64,000 bases of DNA from JABAYQ01 sp049890095. GTDB lineage: Bacteria; Bacteroidota; Bacteroidia; Flavobacteriales; UBA7312. The notes under the pieces are model-generated. The model did no database searches and was not told where the DNA came from. It saw only the letters and a list, made by a program, of their open reading frames with translations. The stretch spans positions 124,001 through 188,000 of the forward strand of contig JBMHCD010000009.1 of assembly GCA_049890095.1 (NCBI GenBank), given 5' to 3'. Below, piece by piece: positions 6,955 through 15,553 of the stretch. How positions within the stretch are numbered: position 1 is the stretch's first letter; each line of letters begins with the position of its first letter. A program made the translations under genes and the position numbers.

Positions 6955-8287
6955 ATCTATCAAACAAAAGTCTTTTACCTTTTTTAGAATCATTAATTTT
7001 GCCATTGTTATAAGCAAGATGACCATTTACGAATGTATACTTTACTTTCGATTTAAATTCTTGGTCTTCAAAAGGCGACCAACCACACTTATATAAAATA
7101 TTATCTTTAGTTACAGTCCAGCAGTCATTTAAATCTACTAAAACCAAATCTGCCCAGTATCCTATTTTAATAAACCCTCTTTTTTCAATTTTAAAACAAA
7201 TAGCAGGAGAGTGACTCATTTTTTCAACTATTTTCTCTAACGAAATCTTTCCTTGATGGTAAAACTCTAACATTGCTACTAAGGCATGTTGAACTAAAGG
7301 TCCGCCTGATGGAGCCTTAAAATAAGTATTCTGCTTTTCTTGTAATGTATGTGGAGCGTGATCAGTGGCAATAACATCAATTTTATTTTCTAATAAAGCA
7401 TTAAAAACAGCTTCTCTGTCCTTTTTAGTTTTAACTGCTGGATTCCACTTTATTAATGTACCCTTATCATTATAAAAACTATCATCAAACCAAAGATGAT
7501 GAATACAAACTTCTGCAGTTATCATCTTATCTTCTAATGGCAACTTATTGTCCAATAAATCCATTTCTATTGCAGTGGACAGATGGAAAACATGAAGTCG
7601 TGTATTATGTTTTTTTGCTAAATCAATAGCCATAGATGATGACTTATAACAAGCTTTGTCTGATCTGATTAATGGATGTAATTGAATTGGAACATCTTCA
7701 CCATATATTTTTCTATAATTTTCTGTGTTTTCTCTAATTATATCCTCATCCTCGCAATGCACAGCAATTAACATTTTTGACTTCGAAAAAATTTGCTCTA
7801 AAACATCTTGATTATCTACTAACATATTTCCAGTAGAAGAACCCATAAAAATTTTGATTGCACCAACATTACGTGGATTAGTTTTCAAAACTTCTTCCAA
7901 ATTATCATTAGAAGCACCCATAAAAAACGAATAATTTGCTACAGATACTTTTTCAGCTTTCTTATACTTTTCTTCTAGTAATTCTTGAGTTAATGCCTGT
8001 GGTTTAGTGTTAGGCATTTCCATAAAGGAAGTGATACCACCAGCGACTGCAGCTCTTGCTTCAGACTGTATATCAGCTTTGTGGGTTAAACCTGGCTCCC
8101 TAAAATGAACCTGATCGTCTATTACTCCTGGCATAAGATGTAATCCTTTAGCCTCAATTACTTCATCCGCTTTCTCATTAAGATCGACGCCTATATTAGA
8201 AATAATACCATCTTTTATAAACACATCTTTACACTCTGTTAACCCTTCATTAACTACAAATGCATTTTTTATTAAGGTTGATGACAT
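6953..8287 (-). CDS. pyrC: Dihydroorotase
   Basis: This zinc amidohydrolase interconverts carbamoyl-aspartate and dihydroorotate in pyrimidine synthesis. It has 444 residues. The N-terminal metal motif reads DDQVHFREPG at 57-66, so the first His of the usual HxH is Gln. I recall this form from Bacteroidota dihydroorotases. Further motifs are EMPNT, KIFMGSSTGNML (with the Lys expected to be carbamylated), AVHCEDED, HVFHLST and ATDHAPH, giving the remaining metal ligands. It lies 8 bases after the glycosyltransferase gene in one operon. Annotation as dihydroorotase rests on family and neighbourhood; an allantoinase-type hydantoinase is the alternative. Confidence 0.88.
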   Translation of the reverse strand: MSSTLIKNAFVVNEGLTECKDVFIKDGIISNIGVDLNEKADEVIEAKGLHLMPGVIDDQVHFREPGLTHKADIQSEARAAVAGGITSFMEMPNTKPQALTQELLEEKYKKAEKVSVANYSFFMGASNDNLEEVLKTNPRNVGAIKIFMGSSTGNMLVDNQDVLEQIFSKSKMLIAVHCEDEDIIRENTENYRKIYGEDVPIQLHPLIRSDKACYKSSSMAIDLAKKHNTRLHVFHLSTAIEMDLLDNKLPLEDKMITAEVCIHHLWFDDSFYNDKGTLIKWNPAVKTKKDREAVFNALLENKIDVIATDHAPHTLQEKQNTYFKAPSGGPLVQHALVAMLEFYHQGKISLEKIVEKMSHSPAICFKIEKRGFIKIGYWADLVLVDLNDCWTVTKDNILYKCGWSPFEDQEFKSKVKYTFVNGHLAYNNGKINDSKKGKRLLFDR

Positions 8288-8295
8288 AAATTAGC

Positions 8296-9018
8296 TTAGT
8301 ATTTAGTAAATAAACTTTTTAATTTTAACTGTAATACTCCAAAAAAAGCTTCAAAAAATATATCTGAACTCATTTTTGAATTTCCTTCTGTACGGTCCGT
8401 AAAAATAACTGGAACTTCAACAAGCTTAAATCCTGACTTCCATGATTTAAACTTCATTTCAATTTGAAAAGCATAGCCTACAAAATCTATTTTTTCCAGA
8501 TTTATTTTTTCTAATACAGGTCGCTTATAGCACATAAAGCCTGCTGTAGAATCATTTATTGGCAATCGTGTTACCAATTTTACATATTTTGAAGCAAAAA
8601 ATGACATCAACAATCTACTCATTGGCCAATTAACAATATTAACACCATTAACATATCTTGAGCCAATTGCTACATCAGCACCGTCTGTAATACAAGAATT
8701 ATACAGACGTTCTAAATCATCTGGATTGTGGGAAAAATCAGCATCCATTTCAAAAATAAACTTATAGTCTCTTTCAAGTGCCCATTTGAACCCATGTATA
8801 TAAGCCGTACCCAAACCAAGTTTCCCTTTACGTTCTTCGATATATAATCCTTTGTTTTTTTCTTGTAGAGATTTAACAATTTGTGCTGTACCATCAGGCG
8901 AACCATCATCAACCACTAATACATCAAACTTTTTGGATAATGAAAACGTTTTATTAAGTATTTTCTCAATATTTTCTTTTTCATTATAAGTAGGAATAAT
9001 TATTAAGCTATCTGACAT
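8296..9018 (-). CDS. Polyprenol-phosphate mannose synthase-like glycosyltransferase (GT2)
   Basis: A 240-residue cytoplasmic family 2 glycosyltransferase. The N-terminus IIPTYNEKENIEKIL and the DDGSPDGT motif near residue 37 form the nucleotide-sugar site. DADFSHNPDD near 92 carries the catalytic DxD. There is no C-terminal membrane segment, as in the soluble DPM1-type enzymes that move mannose (or another sugar) from a nucleotide sugar to polyprenyl phosphate. That product would feed glycosylation or lipid modification outside the membrane. The donor sugar is not provable from sequence. It is first in an operon with dihydroorotase. Confidence 0.88.
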   Translation of the reverse strand: MSDSLIIIPTYNEKENIEKILNKTFSLSKKFDVLVVDDGSPDGTAQIVKSLQEKNKGLYIEERKGKLGLGTAYIHGFKWALERDYKFIFEMDADFSHNPDDLERLYNSCITDGADVAIGSRYVNGVNIVNWPMSRLLMSFFASKYVKLVTRLPINDSTAGFMCYKRPVLEKINLEKIDFVGYAFQIEMKFKSWKSGFKLVEVPVIFTDRTEGNSKMSSDIFFEAFFGVLQLKLKSLFTKY

Positions 9019-9090
9019 TTAGGTTTTATTTAATTGCTAAAATATAAAAAATGGAATAAACCATTTTAACGTACACTATTACAAAATATT

Positions 9091-9128
9091 AAAAAAATCA
9101 AGGAGGTGATAATTTCTCGCCTCCTTGA
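9091..9128 (-). terminator. Rho-independent terminator of the DUF5689/TonB operon
   Basis: Perfect 9-bp stem TCAAGGAGG / CCTCCTTGA (9098-9106 with 9120-9128), 13-base loop, followed on the minus strand by seven T (9091-9097). It lies directly after the T9SS protein gene that ends at 9141. Confidence 0.85.
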
Positions 9129-9140
9129 ATATTATATATT

Positions 9141-10625
9141 TTAAAATAAAATTAACTTATTGGTAGCATTTAATTCTCCACTATTATTGTAAAATTTACA
9201 AATATATGTACCAGGTTTTAACGATTTTAAATTTACTTTTTTTGAAGGTAAATTTGCTTGATAAACTAACTGACCAGAAAGGTTAAAAATCTCAAATGCT
9301 GCATCATTTATCAGCTGAATTATACCATTTGAAGGATTAGGGTAGAATTGCATTTTTGTTGATAAATTATCTTCCAAGTTACTTGTTGTAATTACAGTAA
9401 TATCGCTAATGGAACGAGGACAAACTTTAAACTCTTCAAAGCTGTAGGTCAATGGGCCTACAATATCATAAGATTGATTCAAGACTGGTGTGTAACTATA
9501 AATAAAATCAGAAATTTTGACTGAAAAACTACCATCACTTACAGTCCATTCGTCGTATTGGTCCAAAGTTTCAATACACTCTATATTTGTTAATTTTACA
9601 AAAACACCTTCGTAAGCTTCATTATTAGCCATTTCTGGACTTACTTCAGTAGCTGTAAAAATATTGTTAGAAGATACCTTGTTATAGTTGGTTATATTCT
9701 TTAGTTCAGTCAAATTATAAAACTCATACACCTCAGCATCAAAAGTTACACTATCTCCTAATTCTGGTGAATTATCTAAATCGTATACATAAATACCAGA
9801 CCATGGACCAGAACCATTCTGAATAAAATATGCAGAAGTATCATTTACAATGGCAGTAACTATACCGCCTGTTGAAACTATTTGACCTTCAAGCTGCGAA
9901 TTACCATTTTGATTTTCAGTATATTGAATATCATAAATACTAGTGACTACAATTTGACTATCCTGACATGTTGCTAAGCAGTCTTCCAAAGTATTAAACT
10001 CTCCATTTCCATCTGTTGATTCAACACATGAAAAGGCTTCACAATTCCAACTTTCAGTAGGTTCAATAATCTCTCCAGATAAAAGAATAATATCATCCAA
10101 ATTCCAAGTGCTACCATCATTATTGCTACCTGTATATTTAAATCCAATTCTAACATTTGGAACAGCATAAGCAGATAAATCAATTGTTCCTGAATTTTGC
10201 CACTGGTATCCGTCTGTTGTTGCAAAAATTGCAAGATTTGAAATGTCAGTCCATGTAGCTAAAGAGGGATTTCCAGATTGATAATCGGTAGAAATCATCA
10301 ACTCTAGAGGGTCTCCATTAAAATTATAACTAGATCTAAACCCTAAGCTTGGATCGACGTTTGTTAAATCTACACTTGGTGATATAAGCCAAGATTCACA
10401 AGCTTGATTCTCACCACTAAGATAATTACTCACTTTTGCTAATTGATCGTCTGAGCTGAAAATCTGCCAATAGCAATTTTCAGGTCCTGAAACTAATTCA
10501 TTAACCCAACCACCAGAAGTTATACTCTCATCATTAAAGTCTTTGTAAAATAAAGTATCACTTTGAGCTTTAACTTGATTTAAACTCATAATAAATATAG
10601 CGATTAAAAAACTAACTTTTTTCAT
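9141..10625 (-). CDS. T9SS type A secreted protein with anchor-J and OB-fold domains
   Basis: A 494-residue secreted protein with a signal peptide (cleavage near residue 20, KAQ). Residues about 25-185 are a choice-of-anchor J-like jelly-roll module (GGWVNELVSGP ... ACESWLISP). Residues about 192-220 hold a small Cys-rich segment with five Cys. Residues about 225-410 resemble the OB-fold/DUF5689 modules that accompany secreted nucleases (GGIVTAIVNDTSAYFIQNG, then IYVYD). The last 75 residues are a T9SS type A sorting domain (FYPNPSNG ... IFNLSGQLVYQ ... LKPGTYICKF). It should be surface-attached or released. It is last in a three-gene operon after a DUF5689 lipoprotein and a TonB receptor. 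Confidence 0.75.
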   Translation of the reverse strand: MKKVSFLIAIFIMSLNQVKAQSDTLFYKDFNDESITSGGWVNELVSGPENCYWQIFSSDDQLAKVSNYLSGENQACESWLISPSVDLTNVDPSLGFRSSYNFNGDPLELMISTDYQSGNPSLATWTDISNLAIFATTDGYQWQNSGTIDLSAYAVPNVRIGFKYTGSNNDGSTWNLDDIILLSGEIIEPTESWNCEAFSCVESTDGNGEFNTLEDCLATCQDSQIVVTSIYDIQYTENQNGNSQLEGQIVSTGGIVTAIVNDTSAYFIQNGSGPWSGIYVYDLDNSPELGDSVTFDAEVYEFYNLTELKNITNYNKVSSNNIFTATEVSPEMANNEAYEGVFVKLTNIECIETLDQYDEWTVSDGSFSVKISDFIYSYTPVLNQSYDIVGPLTYSFEEFKVCPRSISDITVITTSNLEDNLSTKMQFYPNPSNGIIQLINDAAFEIFNLSGQLVYQANLPSKKVNLKSLKPGTYICKFYNNSGELNATNKLILF

Positions 10626-10637
10626 TATAATTTGATT

Positions 10638-11891
10638 TTAATTATTAAATATTTGTATGTCATCAACTTCCCATGTGCTTCCGTCAGAATTTGTTCCAAT
10701 ATATTTAAAGGCTAAATACACACCATTTTGATTGAAAGAATTTAAACTTATATTTCCAGATCCAACCCAATTGAAACTTCCTTCAGACCAGGTAGCTTGA
10801 TCGGTTAAATCTACCCAAGTTGCATTATTTGGATCACCAGAACCTGAATAATCAGTAGAAATCATCAATCTTAGCTGATCACCACTGTAGTTGTATGTAT
10901 TTCTAAAAGATAACTCTGCATTTGTACCTTGTAAATTTATAGCTGGAGAAATTAACCATGATTCACAAGCAGAGTTTGAGCCATCAGAATAATTTGAAAC
11001 TTTTGCAGCAGAATTAGTCCCCGAATATATTCCCCACTCACAAAAAGTAGGACCACTGACTAATTGATTCAACCACCCTCCAGAGGTAACACTATTATCG
11101 TCAAAATCCTTATTTAGTATTATTTTCGAACCTCCTTGCCCTTGACAATCATCTAAACGATCATTTACAAGCTTTGCTTCAGAAGGTCGTCTTAGCAATA
11201 ATTGAATATCATCATTATACTGACTTACTATAGCAGTTACACTTCCATTTCCAGAAGGAATGACCTGATTGGCAAAATTTGAATAACCGCTTGTTCGTAC
11301 TATTAGCTGATTACCTACCTCATCTTGAAGGTATCTATTTGTTGTTTGTTGATTTATTCCATCTGCATAAGTTTGATTTAGGTCATCGCAAATAAATTCT
11401 ACATTATCAATCATAACTAGACGAGCTTGCATACTTTCTCCATAAAGAGCAACATCTGCTAATGTTTGCATATCTACAACCGTTTGAGACTGAGTAGATT
11501 GTTTAAAAATATTAAGATCGGCATCAAGAGAATCCAGTTGTAACATTTGATTGTACTTTTTTAAAGTAGTGCCTAATAAATCTATTCGAATACTATCTCC
11601 TTGGTACAATCCGCTCGTTGAAGTAAATCGTAAATACATAGATGAAAAAGAATCTTGAACATATGCTTCTTTGTATAAATTGCCTGTCGTTTCATCCATT
11701 GTTACTACTGCATAAACAGAAAGTGAATCAGTAATAATCAAATCTTGTCCGGTGTGCATGTCTCTTAGTTCTTGTAAATTGATTATCTGACCTGCTGAAA
11801 TTTGTTGAACAGGTGGAGCATCAAACTCACGTTCACATGAAATTAAACCAAAAGCAATTAAAACGATAAAAAAATATAACCTTATTTTCAT
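10638..11891 (-). CDS. DUF5689 and choice-of-anchor J lipoprotein
   Basis: A 417-residue lipoprotein with lipobox FGLISCER (Cys19). Residues about 35-250 fit DUF5689, an OB-fold-like domain of Bacteroidota surface proteins (LQELRDMHTG, VTMDETTGNLYKEAYVQD, GDSIRIDLLG, LRRPSEAKLVNDRL). Residues about 265-417 are an anchor-J-like jelly roll closely similar to that of the neighbouring T9SS protein. By analogy with SusD-like partners it may bind substrate beside the TonB receptor encoded 10 bases upstream, but it is not a SusD homologue. The ligand is unknown. It lies 12 bases before the T9SS gene in the same operon. Confidence 0.75.
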   Translation of the reverse strand: MKIRLYFFIVLIAFGLISCEREFDAPPVQQISAGQIINLQELRDMHTGQDLIITDSLSVYAVVTMDETTGNLYKEAYVQDSFSSMYLRFTSTSGLYQGDSIRIDLLGTTLKKYNQMLQLDSLDADLNIFKQSTQSQTVVDMQTLADVALYGESMQARLVMIDNVEFICDDLNQTYADGINQQTTNRYLQDEVGNQLIVRTSGYSNFANQVIPSGNGSVTAIVSQYNDDIQLLLRRPSEAKLVNDRLDDCQGQGGSKIILNKDFDDNSVTSGGWLNQLVSGPTFCEWGIYSGTNSAAKVSNYSDGSNSACESWLISPAINLQGTNAELSFRNTYNYSGDQLRLMISTDYSGSGDPNNATWVDLTDQATWSEGSFNWVGSGNISLNSFNQNGVYLAFKYIGTNSDGSTWEVDDIQIFNN

Positions 11892-11901
11892 AATATTTTA
11901 T

Positions 11902-14436
11902 TTAAAAAATGTAACTAACCATAGCGAAAAAATTTCTACCATACATATAACCAATCCTATTTGGATATTTATCAACATCAGAGAAATCATACCTTAATTG
12001 TTCAAAACCTCCGGTTGCAAAATCTTTAAAATCTAGTATGTTATTTACATTAAGGCTAAAACGAACATACTCTCCATATTTAATTTTCCAGGATTTCCCT
12101 AAAAACAAGTCAAGACTCCAACCCGGATCTAACTTTGTTTGATTTAAAACACTCTCCAGTTGAGGATCAGTAGAAACAAAACCTTGTATAGCCTCAGAAG
12201 TTCTCCGATCAGGATTAAAATCTAAATATGTATTTGCAAAATAATTAGCAGTCAGTCCTCCAAACCAAAATTTAGAGGAATTATATTTCAATCCTAAAGA
12301 TGCATTAGTTTGTGGTATTCCTCCAACTCGATAGTTTTTGATATACACCGTTCTATTCTCTGCAAGTAATTCTGTCGAGTTGTCTTGTACAATTGTCGCT
12401 TTTGGTCTTGAACTATATAAAAATTCTCCTGCGGCAAATGCCGTTGTAAGATTCAAAGAAGAAGTCAATTTAACTTCAGCACCAAGTTCAGTACCCATAT
12501 AGCTTTGGTCAACACCGGTCATAAAATAATTAACAAAAGATTTTAAATCATCATGATAAAAACTTCTAGACCATGTTTTGTCTTCCATCAAAGTATAATA
12601 CGCAGATAAACGGAGTTTTAAATAAGGAAATCTAATAAGATAATTAATATCCGAAGTTTTTATTGTTTCACTAGTAATATTTGGGACAACCTCATTTCTT
12701 GTTCTGGGTGAAATAAAGGTGTTTTGACTTAATGGTGCTCTTGAAATATATGCTAAGTTAGTTTGAAGCATATGACGACCATTAAACTTATATAACAATC
12801 CTGATTTTACTGCGGGATTAAAAAACATAAGTTTTTCGGAATTTCCTAAAGAGTTATTTTGAAACAGACCATTTTGCACATTACCCGTTCTCCAAAACTG
12901 AGTTCCAGAAATGAGCATTGAAAGATACGACTCTACTTTATCTAACTTATAATGCAGCTGACTAAAGGTATTAAATTTGTTTATGTTAATGTTATAATCA
13001 TAACCAAACTTATCACCCTCTACAACAAGGTTATTCGGTGTTGATATATTACTTTGTGAAACCAATGGATCTACAAAATCTCGCTCAGCAAACTGATCAA
13101 CGTCTACCCAAAAATCTGCACCTAATAAATCATTAATTTTTTTGAAATTATAACTAGTGTATTTGGTAATATAAACACCAAAATCAAAATTTAAATTTTC
13201 TGAACTTTTAAGATTTAAAACGCTATTCCAAGAATATTGTGAGTGGTTATTAAAATATTCTTCTACAATATACTTTGCTCTATTTCCAGTTACAGTATTC
13301 CCTTCAATACCATAAGCATCATTCATTGTAAATAGGTTTTTTCTATTTGCAAAATAAAGCTCATCCCAATTTATTTGTCTTGTAAACGCGTCGTTTTGCC
13401 AATTACTTAATACCTGCTGGTAATCGGACTCTTGTCCAGGAAGATTGTAGTAGGAAGGTAAATAACGATAATAATTTGGTCTAGGGTCTTGGGCATTGTA
13501 CCAATTTAATCTTGTATTTCCTACCTTGCCGAAAGAATATGAGACAGTAGAATTAAGTTTCGAATTTTCAGACAAATTCCAATAATGAGAAAGTAATAAC
13601 ATTGGCTTATGAGTATTTCTCACATTAGCATTTCTTTTTTCACCTTGCTGAAATCCCCAATTTGGGTTATAAAAATTATTTCCTAAAATTTCGTGAATTT
13701 CTTCAACAACAATTCCTTGACGGCCTTGAACTGTAGGAGCACCATAACCGACCAAGCCCAAACTATGCTTTTTATTAATCTTTTTTTCAATTGAAAGAAA
13801 ATAACTAGCCGAACTATAATAGGTCCCCTCTATATAACCTTCATTAGCATTACGAGTAGATGCAGAAACAGATATTGCTAATCCGTTGTCCATTAAGCCT
13901 GTAGAATGAGTAATCATTAACCTACTTGTATAATTTCTATTTGCGATAGCAGATGAAATTCTTGTCCCTGGCCTCAAATCGGTAGATCTTGTAGCAATAT
14001 TTGAATATCCATTTATTCCACCAAAATAAAAAGAACTAGGAGATAGTCCAGACATACTTTGTTGATAACGAGTTATATCGTTTAATCCTCCCCAATATGC
14101 CCAAATAGCTCTCCCATTTTCTAAATTATTTAAAGGAAGTCCATTCATAGAAACAAAAGTATTTCTGGAATCATAACCTCTTGTTTTATAACGAGATGAA
14201 CTAAAATTATAGGCTGATATTGCCGTAAATACATCCTTTGATGATTGTAATAATCCTGAGTAATCTTGTTCAGAAGATGAACTTTCAAGATCATCGAATG
14301 ACAAAACAAATCCCATGTTTTGGTATAATGAAGTATCTACAGAATTATCTTGAGCAAAAACTAAAAGTTTAACTAGCATAGCTAGTGAAACTAAAGTAAT
14401 TCTCACTAACGATTTGTATAGGTTAAGGTCAAACAT
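11902..14436 (-). CDS. TonB-dependent outer-membrane receptor
   Basis: An 844-residue outer-membrane active transporter with a signal peptide ending near LLVFAQ. Residues about 55-160 form a plug domain (YKTRGYDSRNTFVSMNGLPLNN is the recognisable part). The rest is a long beta-barrel rich in aromatic residues that ends in FAMVSYIF, the typical terminal strand with a C-terminal Phe. It lacks the carboxypeptidase-like N-terminal domain seen in SusC-type receptors and in the receptor at 47659. First in an operon with two DUF5689/anchor-J proteins and divergent from two exported nucleases, so an imported nucleic acid breakdown product or phosphodiester is a reasonable guess. Confidence 0.82.
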   Translation of the reverse strand: MFDLNLYKSLVRITLVSLAMLVKLLVFAQDNSVDTSLYQNMGFVLSFDDLESSSSEQDYSGLLQSSKDVFTAISAYNFSSSRYKTRGYDSRNTFVSMNGLPLNNLENGRAIWAYWGGLNDITRYQQSMSGLSPSSFYFGGINGYSNIATRSTDLRPGTRISSAIANRNYTSRLMITHSTGLMDNGLAISVSASTRNANEGYIEGTYYSSASYFLSIEKKINKKHSLGLVGYGAPTVQGRQGIVVEEIHEILGNNFYNPNWGFQQGEKRNANVRNTHKPMLLLSHYWNLSENSKLNSTVSYSFGKVGNTRLNWYNAQDPRPNYYRYLPSYYNLPGQESDYQQVLSNWQNDAFTRQINWDELYFANRKNLFTMNDAYGIEGNTVTGNRAKYIVEEYFNNHSQYSWNSVLNLKSSENLNFDFGVYITKYTSYNFKKINDLLGADFWVDVDQFAERDFVDPLVSQSNISTPNNLVVEGDKFGYDYNININKFNTFSQLHYKLDKVESYLSMLISGTQFWRTGNVQNGLFQNNSLGNSEKLMFFNPAVKSGLLYKFNGRHMLQTNLAYISRAPLSQNTFISPRTRNEVVPNITSETIKTSDINYLIRFPYLKLRLSAYYTLMEDKTWSRSFYHDDLKSFVNYFMTGVDQSYMGTELGAEVKLTSSLNLTTAFAAGEFLYSSRPKATIVQDNSTELLAENRTVYIKNYRVGGIPQTNASLGLKYNSSKFWFGGLTANYFANTYLDFNPDRRTSEAIQGFVSTDPQLESVLNQTKLDPGWSLDLFLGKSWKIKYGEYVRFSLNVNNILDFKDFATGGFEQLRYDFSDVDKYPNRIGYMYGRNFFAMVSYIF

Positions 14437-14441
14437 TCTTG

Positions 14442-14449
14442 CAAAATTA
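14442..14449 (-). promoter_or_regulatory. TAnnTTTG promoter box for the TonB/DUF5689 operon
   Basis: TAATTTTG on the minus strand, 5 bases before the receptor ATG at 14436, so the mRNA should be nearly leaderless. Confidence 0.5.
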
Positions 14450-14515
14450 AACTTTTTCTCAAGAGGACTATATTTTTAGTTATTTTTGATACTAAATTTT
14501 TAACCACAGATACAA

Positions 14516-15553
14516 GTGAATAGTATTTTACAAAAGATTCTTCTTTTACTTTTTTTCGTTTTTTGTCAGATTCAACTAAAATCTCAAAATTTTGTAGTAA
14601 GTAGTATAGGCTACTATAATGTTGAAAATCTTTTTGATACCAAAGATGATAAAGGCGTGAACGATAAAGACTTTACTCCTTTTGGTAAAAACTCATGGAA
14701 CTCCATAAAATACTCCAATAAAATCGCTAATATTTCAGAAGTAATAAGTAAAATAAGTATCGATGTTAATCCTGACGGTTTAGCAATTTTAGGTTTATCG
14801 GAAGTAGAAAATAAAGGTGTTATTGAAGATTTAGTATCACATGCAAATATTATTGAAAAAAATTATCAGATTGTTCATTACGATTCGCCAGATAAAAGAG
14901 GTATTGATGTTGCCCTTATTTATCAAAAAAAATACTTTAATCTACAATCGTCAAAAAATTATGTTCTAAATCACCCTACAGATAGTTCTTTCAGAACTAG
15001 GTCTCAACTACTTGTAAGTGGAGATTTACTTGGCGAGCGAGTACATATTATCGTAGCACATTGGCCTTCAAGAAGTGGTGGGGAAAAAAGAAGCAAACCA
15101 AATAGAATTGCTGCTGCAAATCTTGGCAGAAGTATTATTGATTCCATTCAACTAGCAGAACCGAATGCTAAGATTATTTATATGGGAGATTTGAATGACG
15201 ATCCAACAAACGAAAGCCTTACAAAACACTTAAAAAGTAATGGCAATTTACAAAAGTTAAAGCCATCCCAAATGTATAATCCAATGCTTGATTTATACAA
15301 AAAAGGAATTGGCTCATTAGCTTGGAGAGACACATGGAATATTTTTGATCAAATATTATTCACTCCATCCTTGGTGAAAAATCAAAAAGGCTTAACTTTT
15401 TATAAAGCGAAAGTCTTTAATAGTTCCTTTCTAATTCAAAAACAAGGTAGTTATAAGGGATATCCTTTTAGAACATTTGCAGGAGGTAATTATATTGGTG
15501 GTTATAGCGATCATTTTCCGGTCTATACTTTTTTAATCAAACAATTCAAATGA
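14516..15553 (+). CDS. Exported endonuclease/exonuclease/phosphatase family enzyme
   Basis: A 345-residue metal-dependent phosphodiesterase fold of the DNase I/exonuclease III superfamily with an N-terminal signal peptide (cleavage near QLKSQ), so it acts in the periplasm or outside. The catalytic residues are intact: YNVENLF (Asn36), SEVEN (Glu96), HWPSRSGG (His182), MGDLNDDP (Asp225, Asn227) and YSDHFPV (Asp332, His333). The start is GTG at 14516; no ATG would keep the signal peptide. It overlaps the next enzyme of the same superfamily by four bases and is divergent from the TonB receptor operon. The substrate could be DNA, RNA or another phosphodiester. Confidence 0.8.
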   Translation: MNSILQKILLLLFFVFCQIQLKSQNFVVSSIGYYNVENLFDTKDDKGVNDKDFTPFGKNSWNSIKYSNKIANISEVISKISIDVNPDGLAILGLSEVENKGVIEDLVSHANIIEKNYQIVHYDSPDKRGIDVALIYQKKYFNLQSSKNYVLNHPTDSSFRTRSQLLVSGDLLGERVHIIVAHWPSRSGGEKRSKPNRIAAANLGRSIIDSIQLAEPNAKIIYMGDLNDDPTNESLTKHLKSNGNLQKLKPSQMYNPMLDLYKKGIGSLAWRDTWNIFDQILFTPSLVKNQKGLTFYKAKVFNSSFLIQKQGSYKGYPFRTFAGGNYIGGYSDHFPVYTFLIKQFK

